Part shown: positions 1-5,475 of the stretch, in pieces
How positions within the stretch are numbered: position 1 is the first letter of the stretch
How the letters are laid out: each line of letters opens with the position of its first letter
DNA from: Tannerella sp.
Lineage (GTDB): Bacteria > Bacteroidota > Bacteroidia > Bacteroidales > Tannerellaceae
Reading direction: 5' to 3'
DNA: 6,158 nucleotides
Assembly (NCBI GenBank): GCA_031283785.1
Contig: JAITBC010000012.1
Location: forward strand, 1-6,158
Position numbers and translations under genes: made by a program
The notes under the pieces: model-generated
Seen by the model: the letters and a program-made list of their open reading frames with translations, nothing else
Databases searched by the model: none
Told to the model about the DNA's origin: nothing

Positions 1-456
1 GGTACGGTAGTTTTCGTCATCCAGCGTTGATATCTGAAACGGATTGTTCCCGTAACTGTACGAAAGTTCGTATCCCGCTTTTAACACGCCTGCAAACTGT
101 ACGCCGTTTTGCTGCAAGTGCTGTTTTTTGGAAACAATGTTGTGCAGGTTGTCGTACGCCATTTCAAGCGTGTATCCCGCCATTTTGCTGCCTGCGCCTG
201 CGTATGTTCCTGCGGCGGAAACCAAACGGTAAAGCCCGTCGTAACCGTACGTATGGCTCATTTTCCCGCCCATGCCGGCAGCAGGCGCAGGCGCTGAGTT
301 CGCGACGCTCAGCACATTATCCACCGCGTCATACGAATAGGCGTTGTTCATTAACTGCGTGTTTGTTTTTGTAGAATGAACGCCCAAATTCGACAGCCTG
401 CGGCGTTGTGGGTCGTACACGTAGTTTGTTTCCGCTTTTTCGGTGCGGCAAATAAT
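1..456 (-). pseudogene. Rhs/YD-repeat protein fragment, 5'-truncated, runs off left edge
   Basis: The minus strand is open from 456 to the window edge (152 codons). It reads a chain of YD-type repeats: YVYDPQRRRLSNL, then AYSYDAVDNVLSVAN, YGYDGLYRLVSAAGTY, MAYDNLHNIVSKKQ and LSYSYGNNPFQIS. This is the cage-forming core of Rhs/YD-repeat proteins, large secreted or surface proteins that in many bacteria carry a C-terminal toxin. The reading frame begins directly after a TAA at 457-459 with recognisable mid-protein Rhs sequence. There is no signal peptide, no N-terminal region and no start codon near the 5' end; the first in-frame ATG is at 351, already inside the repeats. I therefore read it as a decapitated or orphan Rhs cassette, not an intact gene. 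Its 3' part, including any toxin tip, lies outside the window. The family call is secure; the pseudogene status is inferred from the missing start. Confidence 0.8.
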
Positions 457-871
457 TTATACATCTAATATACAAACTATTACTTAACTGTTAAAAAAAC
501 TCTCCAATGTATCAATTGTTCGATAATGCGTAAGCTCATTTTATTTCAATTATTTTATTCCTGAGCAGTTTTAAAATGAATGCCCCTCTATAATGTGATA
601 GGTATCCAGAAACGTTAAGTTCCCAAGATATTTAGTTAATTGATGTAAGCATCACATAACTCATTGATAACGACCCAGATGAAAAAGATAAAAAAAATCT
701 GTTTTGAGGGAAATGTTGCGTTTAGTAACTTTTTTTGCAACAAAAACGTAATAATTAAATATTTGGCATTTTTTTTGGATTATTGAGCAAAAATTGGGCG
801 CTTGTCCGTCTGGCGTCGTTTTTAGCCTGAATTTTTTTCGGTAAGAAAATACTATATCAGATAATTATTTA
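457..871. other. AT-rich intergenic region without a recognisable gene
   Basis: I see no credible coding frame on either strand between the Rhs fragment and the riboswitch promoter. The DNA is rich in A and T runs. It holds one short inverted repeat, TGTTGC at 714-719 with GCAACA at 737-742. It also holds a possible weak promoter: TTTG at 734-737, 20 nt, then AATATTTG at 758-765, one mismatch from the Bacteroidota -7 consensus. The segment probably contains the junction between Rhs debris and the cobalamin-regulated locus, but I cannot place that junction. Confidence 0.5.
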
Positions 872-879
872 TATATTTG
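872..879 (+). promoter_or_regulatory. Bacteroidota -7 promoter element of the cobalamin-controlled unit
   Basis: TATATTTG matches the Bacteroidota -7 consensus TAnnTTTG at every defined position and lies immediately upstream of the 5' strand of the aptamer's first helix, as expected for a riboswitch transcript. I see no good -33 TTTG at the usual distance. By the usual geometry transcription would start within a few bases of 884 (inference). Confidence 0.6.
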
Positions 880-1075
880 CAGTCGCAAAGGTTTCCAAAT
901 CGCACTTTCGGGTCGTGATGCGGAATGAAAAGGGAATGTAGTGAAAATCTGCGACAATACCCGTTGCTGTGAGTTCCTGCCCCGAACATGGGGAACAAGA
1001 AGTTTTACAATTTTGCCACTGGCCTAACGGCTGGGAAGGCGTAAAACCGGAACAAGTCAGAAGACCTGCCGATGC
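880..1075 (+). ncRNA. Cobalamin riboswitch aptamer (complete)
   Basis: All the conserved blocks of the cobalamin riboswitch appear in order. They are GGTTTCC at 890-896, AGGGAA at 931-936, GTGAAAATC at 941-949, a CCCG..GCTGTGA segment at 960-971, GCCACTGG at 1015-1022 paired across to GGGAAGGCG at 1033-1041, and the B12 box AAGTCAGAAGACCTGCC at 1054-1070. Helix P1 can form between AGGT (889-892) and ACCT (1064-1067), extended outward by TCG/CGA and GCA/TGC. A side hairpin (GTTC..CCCC / GGGG..GAAC, 973-996) sits in a variable position. Binding of a cobamide to such RNA is known to shut off downstream expression of uptake or biosynthesis genes. It lies in the same orientation as, and directly upstream of, the two-lipoprotein unit. 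The family call is very secure; ligand preference (adenosyl- or methylcobalamin) cannot be told by eye. Confidence 0.93.
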
Positions 1076-1096
1076 TTTTTATAAGATTTGCAACCT

Positions 1097-1195
1097 GCGG
1101 GATTACGGGTGAAAATCAAAACTGCGATTTCCCCTGCACCCGGTATTCCGGTTTGAAAATGAGGCTCGTGACAGCCTCGGAAGGCGTAAATCCGT
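1097..1195 (+). repeat. Second, partial copy of the cobalamin aptamer core
   Basis: Downstream of the B12 box the leader repeats landmarks of the aptamer in the same order: GGGA at 1099-1102 (first copy 932-935), GTGAAAATC at 1109-1117 (first copy 941-949), a GCGA then C-run segment at 1123-1135, and GGAAGGCGTAAA at 1179-1190 (first copy 1034-1045, 12 of 12 identical; 15 of 18 over the wider block). The GGGA-to-GTGAAAATC distance is nearly the same in both copies. The second copy has no upstream GGT element and no B12 box. It looks like a duplicated and decayed, or repurposed, core of the aptamer lying between the working aptamer and the terminator. Confidence 0.55.
1161..1178 (+). other. Leader hairpin in the expression platform
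   Basis: GAGGCT (1161-1166) and AGCCTC (1173-1178) form a perfect 6-bp stem around CGTGAC. It competes with an alternative stem GCCT (1174-1177)/AGGC (1182-1185). The ACAGC at 1171-1175 is complementary to GCTGT in the aptamer (965-969). The hairpin could therefore be the partner that senses ligand occupancy (inference), although it also lies inside the partial second aptamer copy. Confidence 0.4.
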
Positions 1196-1211
1196 TTTGA
1201 ATTTCTGTTGC

Positions 1212-1249
1212 GCCGTGTCCCCTTGATGGACGCGGCTAATTTTTTATTT
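1212..1249 (+). terminator. Intrinsic terminator of the riboswitch expression platform
   Basis: GCCGTGTCC (1212-1220) pairs with GGACGCGGC (1228-1236) over nine positions, eight Watson-Crick and one G-U, around the loop CCTTGAT. It is followed by TAATTTTTTATTT. This is a standard Rho-independent terminator placed after the aptamer and 23 nt before the first start codon, so control is most likely by premature termination when cobamide is bound. No clean anti-terminator pairing was found by eye. Confidence 0.75.
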
Positions 1250-1272
1250 GTCAAATTTAAAATACAACAGGA

Positions 1273-2862
1273 ATGAAAAAATTATTTACTCTTTTTACAA
1301 TCGCCTTATTGGGCGCTGCGATGTGGAATTGTTCGTATGACGACGACGATCTGTGGAATGCGGTCGACGAGTTGGACGGCCGTGTGAAGGCCCTGGAACA
1401 GGCCGCAAAGGACGCCAACACCGATATAGACGCACTCCGGAAACTGGTGGACGAGCTACAGAAAAACGTAACGGTAACCTCCGTCGATAAGACTGACGAC
1501 GGCTACACGATCACTTTTTCCGACGGCGAAACCGCAACAATCACCAATGGTAAAAACGGTATCAACGCTCCGGCCATTTCGGTCAAAAAAGATACCGACA
1601 ACGTCTATTACTGGACGCTCGACGGCGAATGGCTGCTTATCGACGGCAAGAAAGTCAAGGCTCAGGGAATCGACGCCGTAGCTCCACAACTGCGCATCAA
1701 CGAAACCACGAAGATATGGGAAATGTCCACCGACGACGGTACGAACTGGACTTCGATGGGCGTCAAGGCAGAAGGCGCCGACGGCAAGAATGGCGATTCG
1801 ATGTTCGCATCGGTAAGCACTACGGAGAAACCCGGTTTTGCGGTTTTTACCCTGACAGCCGGAGGAAAGATCGAAATTCCGATGCAGGACAGTCTGAATA
1901 TCGCCATCTCGGCAAAGAACGTTCCATTCGTCTTCGGTGAGCAAGTGACCTTCACGCTCACGAGCAAAGGCGTAGAGAAGTTGACCTGGACGAAACCCGA
2001 CGGCTGGAAAGTTGCGGTCGACGGAACAACGCTGACGGTTACGGCTCCTGCCCAAGCAAACAGCTATGCCGAAACCGAAGGAGTTATCGCCCTGATCGGT
2101 ATGGCAGGCAACTACTCCTGCATGGCGGAACTGAAGGTGAGCGTTGCGGAGAAACATATATATACGGTCACCTTCGAGGGCGACGATTGGACTAAGTGGG
2201 TCGCCTGCAACTACAAACCCAAAGCATATGCGACGACCAAATTGGGGAATCTGAACGATTACACCTGGGTAGATGCGGTTACACAACTGGCGACCGGCCG
2301 TCCCTCCGGCTATGGTTATCCCTGGATCGTTAGCTCCTACAACTCCAGTTCGCTGGATCCAAAGAAATATGGTTACTATGAGTATGACTTGTACGTTTAC
2401 AATCCCGACGGTCCGGAGGACGCCACCACCGGAGGCGGTCGCAACGGATCGGATAACTTCCTGACGAATTTCGGTTACTTCGATTTCGACTTTAATTGGG
2501 ACATGGGACGCCCCATTCTGAAATTTACCGACGGAAAGGCGCGTATGGTCAAGAGCCTGTACGTTAATTCGACCTGCTACTTTTATTCGGTGGCAACGGC
2601 CGGAAACGCATTGTCGCCTGCATTGACCAAAGATGTAACTTATTATGCTACGGGATACGACGCCGGGGGCAACGAAATCAAAACCATTACGATGACCTTC
2701 GCTACGCCGGACGCTATTACCAAAGAGTGGACGAAATGGGATCTTTCGGAACTCGGCCCTATCGTTTCGCTGCGACTGAATCAGGCCGGCGGCGCGGATA
2801 ACGGTTACGGATATTCGCTGCCCGCATACTACGCGCTGGACGACATCACCGTTGAGTGGTAA
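1273..2862 (+). CDS. Cobalamin-regulated surface lipoprotein, DUF4988 / DUF4465-type
   Basis: 529 residues. The first 20 form a lipoprotein signal peptide (MKKLFTLFTIALLGAAMWN, Cys20) followed by SYDDDD, matching the acidic signal that sends Bacteroidota lipoproteins to the cell surface. The box before Cys20 (M-W-N) is atypical. Residues about 27-65 are a short heptad helix (LWNAVDELDGRVKALEQ...), followed to about 208 by glycine- and aspartate-rich sequence (FSDGETATI, YYWTLDGEWL, DGTNWTSMG) typical of DUF4988. About 210-294 is a beta-sandwich-like linker. Residues 297-529 begin YTVTFEGDDWTKW and end YALDDITVEW, with many aromatics and a Gly-rich GGGRNGSDNF segment; I recognise this as DUF4465-like. 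DUF4465-type proteins occur in Bacteroidota cobalamin loci, and BtuH of B. thetaiotaomicron binds B12 through its C-terminal globular domain. Whether this domain is homologous to BtuH I cannot verify. Expected role: cobamide capture at the cell surface. Next gene starts 111 nt downstream. Confidence 0.88.
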   Translation: MKKLFTLFTIALLGAAMWNCSYDDDDLWNAVDELDGRVKALEQAAKDANTDIDALRKLVDELQKNVTVTSVDKTDDGYTITFSDGETATITNGKNGINAPAISVKKDTDNVYYWTLDGEWLLIDGKKVKAQGIDAVAPQLRINETTKIWEMSTDDGTNWTSMGVKAEGADGKNGDSMFASVSTTEKPGFAVFTLTAGGKIEIPMQDSLNIAISAKNVPFVFGEQVTFTLTSKGVEKLTWTKPDGWKVAVDGTTLTVTAPAQANSYAETEGVIALIGMAGNYSCMAELKVSVAEKHIYTVTFEGDDWTKWVACNYKPKAYATTKLGNLNDYTWVDAVTQLATGRPSGYGYPWIVSSYNSSSLDPKKYGYYEYDLYVYNPDGPEDATTGGGRNGSDNFLTNFGYFDFDFNWDMGRPILKFTDGKARMVKSLYVNSTCYFYSVATAGNALSPALTKDVTYYATGYDAGGNEIKTITMTFATPDAITKEWTKWDLSELGPIVSLRLNQAGGADNGYGYSLPAYYALDDITVEW

Positions 2863-2973
2863 TCATTTTAAAATGACGACGGCACAACCAAAGCAGATTG
2901 CCGGGTTGGACAACAGCACCATCTCCCCGGATTGACCGGAACGGCTCGGCAATCGCTCACTTTTGGAAGAATT
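2863..2973 (+). other. Structured intergenic spacer between the two lipoprotein genes
   Basis: The 111-nt spacer starts with a perfect 14-bp palindrome, TCATTTTAAAATGA (2863-2876), right after the stop codon. It also holds an 8-bp inverted repeat, GATTGCCG (2896-2903) with CGGCAATC (2947-2954), enclosing CCGG-ATTGA-CCGG (2927-2939). No T-run follows, so it is not an obvious terminator; it may be a transcript-processing or stability element (inference). GGAAG at 2965-2969, four bases before the ATG, is a possible weak ribosome binding site. Confidence 0.4.
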
Positions 2974-4692
2974 ATGAAGCAATACTTTTTTTGTACAGCC
3001 ATCGCGATTGCGGTCATGCTGTCAGCAGGGTGTTCGCCGGAAGAGGGAGAAAACCCTCTTCCCGGCCAGCCTGTCATCACGCTCGACAGTCCGACCTCGA
3101 TCTATACGGTCAAAGTAGGCAGGGAGATCGAAATCCAACCGACATACGAAAATGCCGACGAAGCGACGTTCGCGTGGCGAATGGACGGCAAGTTGCTCGG
3201 CGAGGAAACGACGCTGCGCTTTTCGTCGGAGCAGAGCGGACGTTACTTCATCACCCTTACGGTTACCAACCGCGGCGGCAAGGACGAGGAGGAGTTGCGC
3301 GTTGACGTCTTCGACCTCACGCCGCCCACGATCTCACTGCCTGGCGCCGACAAGGGTTTTATCTTATTGTTCGGTTCAGAACTGGAACTGAAGCCTCAGG
3401 TAGCCTCGTCGCTCGAAACGGCGTACAGTTGGACGATTGACGGGGAAGAGGTCTCCACGGAGCAGAATTATACGTTTGCGGCGACCGAGACAGGCGATTA
3501 TACTGTCCGTTTCGCCACCGGCAACGAGGACGGCGACGATGCGGTGGAATTTACGGTCAGTGTGCGCGAGGCCAATGAGGTCGATTTCAAATGGGCTTTC
3601 GAGCAGACTGAGTACAATGTGGCAAAGGGCCGGACGATCCGCCTGCGGGCGATAGGCATCGAAAATGCCTTTACGGCTCAATACGCCTGGAGTGTCGATG
3701 GGGAAACGGTACAGCAGGGCAATCAGGCCGAATACGCTTTTACCGCCGCAGAAGAAGGGGTGCATGTCGTAAAACTCGAAATGCAGAATGAATATCTACT
3801 CGCGACACAGACGCTTACGGTGAATGTTTGTCCTGAGGAAGGAACCTTTTACCGTTCAAAAACGGCGGCGAGCAGCGCGGCATGTAATAAAGTCTACAAA
3901 TTCCTGCCGGCCCCCGGACAGTTCGTCAACGAAAATTATACGGCAACCGACATGACCGCGGCATGTGCATACGCCGAAGAGCGCATGGCACAGAGCGCAT
4001 ACGTTTCGCTGGGCGGCTTCGGCGGTTACATGGTTGTAGGTTTCGACCACAGTATCGACAACGATGGCGATTACAACATCGCCGTCACGGGCAATGCGTT
4101 CAACAGTTCGTCGGAGCCGGGTGTTATCTGGGTGATGCAGGACGAGAACGGCGACGGATTGCCGAACGACACATGGTACGAACTCAAAGGATCGGAATAC
4201 GGTAAAGAGGAAACCATTCAGGACTACACAGTGACCTATTACCGCCCTTCCGCTCCGGGACAGTCAGTTCCGTGGACGGACAATCGCGGAAACAGCGGTT
4301 CGGTCGAGCATCTCGGAGCGTACCATAGGCAGGACTATTACTATCCCGCATGGGTCGAAGCCGACAACTACACGCTGCGCGGTACACGCCTCAAATCGCG
4401 TAGCTACGACCAGTCCGGCAACGGAACCTACTGGGTCAATCCTTCGTTCGACTGGGGTTATGCCGACAATTTCAGTTCAATCGACCGGCTGACCGACAAC
4501 GACAACTACAATGCAGCCCCGGCCGACAACCATTTCAAAATTTCGCACGCCGTGACCTTCGACGGGAAAAACGCCGGTCTGGAATACATCGATTTCGTGA
4601 AGATACAGGTGGCATTGAACCAGCAATGCGGGTGGATCGGCGAGGTTTCGACCGAGGTGTTCGGCGTGAAAGATTTCAATATGAGCAAGTAA
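2974..4692 (+). CDS. Surface lipoprotein with three PKD-like domains and a conserved C-terminal cell-surface domain
   Basis: 572 residues from ATG 2974. An in-frame ATG at 2932 would add 14 residues ahead of the signal peptide and is rejected. MKQYFFCTAIAIAVMLSAG is a lipoprotein signal with lipobox L-S-A-G-Cys20, followed by acidic SPEEGE, suggesting surface display. Three PKD/Ig-like repeats follow, at about 33-112, 117-197 and 203-286. Each has an aromatic-x-W-x-x-D-G strand (W68, W153, W239; spacing 85 and 86) and a G-x-Y/H-x-V/I strand near its end. The remainder, 291-572, is one conserved domain with SLGGFGGYMVVGFDHSI (about 345-361), then DENGDGLPNDTWYELKGSEYG (starting D390), whose D-x-N-x-D-G pattern resembles a calcium-binding loop, and ends in FVKIQVALNQQCGWIGEVSTEVFGV. 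I recognise it as a Bacteroidota cell-surface family that recurs near cobalamin uptake genes; its activity is not known to me. It shares orientation with, and lies 111 nt after, the DUF4465-type gene, so it is probably under the same riboswitch. Confidence 0.85.
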   Translation: MKQYFFCTAIAIAVMLSAGCSPEEGENPLPGQPVITLDSPTSIYTVKVGREIEIQPTYENADEATFAWRMDGKLLGEETTLRFSSEQSGRYFITLTVTNRGGKDEEELRVDVFDLTPPTISLPGADKGFILLFGSELELKPQVASSLETAYSWTIDGEEVSTEQNYTFAATETGDYTVRFATGNEDGDDAVEFTVSVREANEVDFKWAFEQTEYNVAKGRTIRLRAIGIENAFTAQYAWSVDGETVQQGNQAEYAFTAAEEGVHVVKLEMQNEYLLATQTLTVNVCPEEGTFYRSKTAASSAACNKVYKFLPAPGQFVNENYTATDMTAACAYAEERMAQSAYVSLGGFGGYMVVGFDHSIDNDGDYNIAVTGNAFNSSSEPGVIWVMQDENGDGLPNDTWYELKGSEYGKEETIQDYTVTYYRPSAPGQSVPWTDNRGNSGSVEHLGAYHRQDYYYPAWVEADNYTLRGTRLKSRSYDQSGNGTYWVNPSFDWGYADNFSSIDRLTDNDNYNAAPADNHFKISHAVTFDGKNAGLEYIDFVKIQVALNQQCGWIGEVSTEVFGVKDFNMSK

Positions 4693-4696
4693 GACG

Positions 4697-4710
4697 ACGG
4701 CATCTGCCGT
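4697..4710 (+). other. Small hairpin just after the lipoprotein stop codon
   Basis: ACGGC (4697-4701) and GCCGT (4706-4710) form a 5-bp GC-rich stem with a 4-nt loop, four bases beyond the TAA. No T-tract follows, so on its own it is a weak terminator at best. It could act together with the next hairpin. Confidence 0.35.
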
Positions 4711-4723
4711 AACATAATAATTA

Positions 4724-4743
4724 ATACTGATAATAGTCAGTAT
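4724..4743. terminator. Possible bidirectional terminator between convergent genes
   Basis: ATACTGA (4724-4730) and TCAGTAT (4737-4743) make a perfect 7-bp inverted repeat with a 6-nt loop. It sits exactly where the plus-strand lipoprotein unit meets the minus-strand ORF. The stop codon of the minus-strand ORF (4737-4739) is inside the stem. Flanking T-richness is modest on both strands (CTGTTTCTAT on plus, TAATTATTAT on minus). The position fits a shared terminator; the strength is doubtful. Confidence 0.4.
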
Positions 4744-5111
4744 CTGTTTCTATATGACTTGGCCCAAGCCTTAAGTCTATGATGAGATTCGGCCATAAGT
4801 TTTAATTTGTTGAATTTAGCTTCAATCAAGTAGCTTTCTGCTGAGCATAATAAATATTTCTGACCTTTATACGTCAGAATAAGCGGATAATAGATTGCAT
4901 CAGCTTTATTGTTCGATAGCTCTAATAATTTGCCGAAAACCTCAAATTTCCATCTGCCGATTACTGTTACGTCACTTGGATCTACAATTAGACTACATAC
5001 GAAACTAAGCGCCTTTTTGAACTCAGGATCGTCAGCTTTTTCTATTGTTTTGTAACCTCCCTCAGGCGGTTCGATCCGATTGTCTAAGGGCGGATTTTCT
5101 AAAAGTCTCAT
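4737..5111 (-). CDS. Small hypothetical protein, candidate immunity protein
   Basis: 124 residues, no signal peptide and no membrane segment, so cytoplasmic. It starts MRLLENPPLDNR, has a mixed alpha/beta-looking middle (DVTVIGRWKFEVFGKLLEL, then AIYYPLILTYKGQKYLL) and ends in a basic helix-rich tail (SHHRLKAWAKSYRNRY). I do not recognise the family. The ATG lies one base after the TAG of an upstream truncated frame (TAGTATG), which suggests translational coupling with that gene. A small ORF directly behind the C-terminal end of a larger gene is the standard arrangement of an immunity gene behind a polymorphic toxin, and an Rhs fragment on the same strand lies elsewhere in the window; the immunity role is inference only. 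The DNA is AT-rich compared with the lipoprotein genes, suggesting separate acquisition. It could also be an unrelated small accessory protein. Confidence 0.65.
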   Translation of the reverse strand: MRLLENPPLDNRIEPPEGGYKTIEKADDPEFKKALSFVCSLIVDPSDVTVIGRWKFEVFGKLLELSNNKADAIYYPLILTYKGQKYLLCSAESYLIEAKFNKLKLMAESHHRLKAWAKSYRNRY

Positions 5112-5112
5112 A

Positions 5113-5262
5113 CTAAAATAATATTTCGAGGTCAGCTAAATGTTGTTTATTTACCATCTGTTTGTCCGGATTGTCCTTATAGTATTGGTTGTTGTATTCC
5201 CTGAACCTTATATAGAATTCATCATCAGTCAGGTAAGGGTTATTTAATCTAACGTGAGTTCT
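5113..5262 (-). pseudogene. C-terminal remnant (49 codons) of a truncated gene, candidate toxin tail
   Basis: Downstream of an in-frame TAG at 5263-5265 the minus strand is open for 49 codons to TAG at 5113-5115. It reads protein-like, charged sequence: NNPYLTDDEFYIRFREYNNQ, then YYKDNPDKQMVNKQHLADLEILF. There is no start codon at the 5' end; the only Met is residue 36. It therefore looks like the last part of a longer protein whose upstream part has been removed, probably at the adjacent mobile-element junction. The first residues (RTHVR) may already be foreign sequence. The next gene starts 1 nt after the stop. I do not recognise the family. An effector or nuclease-type Rhs tip is a guess based on position, and the frame is too short for a firm call. 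Confidence 0.5.
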
Positions 5263-5335
5263 CTACGTAAGCAAACCAGAAAAAATCAATAAGTTTAAAA
5301 CGTTGAAAACTACATTATTTACTAATAATTCCGCT

Positions 5336-5473
5336 ATGATTTCCGGCCATAAAGTTACAGAAATTTATTTCATCATTGACGAGTTTTTCAAAGAATTTGA
5401 TAAGTTGATTTCGGGAAACTCTCTGAAGATAAAGGCTACATTAAAAAATATAGTCCAAACAGTTGGTTATTAA
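5336..5473 (+). pseudogene. Transposase N-terminal remnant (IS982-like)
   Basis: A 45-codon frame reads MISGHKVTEIYFIIDEFFKE, then FDKLISGNSLKIKATLKNI..., ending in TAA at 5471. The stretch KVTEIYFIIDEFFKEFDK resembles the conserved N-terminus of Bacteroidota IS982-family transposases (K-[IV]-T-E-I-[FY]-x-x-x-D-[DE]-F). The frame stays open upstream for more than ten codons, which fits the left end of an element. The catalytic DDE region is absent, so the copy is dead. It lies between the truncated minus-strand frame and rpsA and is probably the scar of the event that decapitated that frame. The IS family assignment is from memory and moderate; no terminal inverted repeats could be defined. 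Confidence 0.5.
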
Positions 5474-5475
5474 CA

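Noticed and set aside
27..374. 115-codon plus-strand frame at the left edge
   Set aside because: It is antisense to clear Rhs YD repeats and its product is a Cys/Arg-rich sequence with no family resemblance.
541..720. Possible continuation of Rhs-associated coding sequence upstream of the Rhs fragment
   Set aside because: The minus-strand frames I read here hit stops every few codons; only a 19-codon ATG frame appears and it resembles nothing.
1057..1254. 65-codon minus-strand frame in the riboswitch leader
   Set aside because: It overlaps the B12 box, the partial aptamer copy and the terminator. The RNA structures explain the sequence better.
1456..2286. 276-codon open frame on the minus strand
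   Set aside because: It lies fully antisense to the DUF4465-type lipoprotein gene, whose signal peptide and domain structure are clear. The antisense protein has no recognisable domain and looks like a by-product of codon bias.
2932..2973. Upstream in-frame ATG for the PKD lipoprotein
   Set aside because: Starting there would put 14 polar residues ahead of an otherwise normal lipoprotein signal peptide. ATG 2974 with GGAAG four bases upstream is better.
2898..3305. 135-codon plus-strand frame overlapping the second lipoprotein
   Set aside because: Its frame overlaps the lipoprotein gene and its product is Arg/His-rich low-similarity sequence.
2875..4702. GACGACGGCA repeated just after both lipoprotein stop codons (2875-2884 and 4693-4702)
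   Set aside because: GACGACGGC is frequent in this coding style (for example near 1495), so a 10-mer repeated twice is probably chance, not a paired regulatory site.
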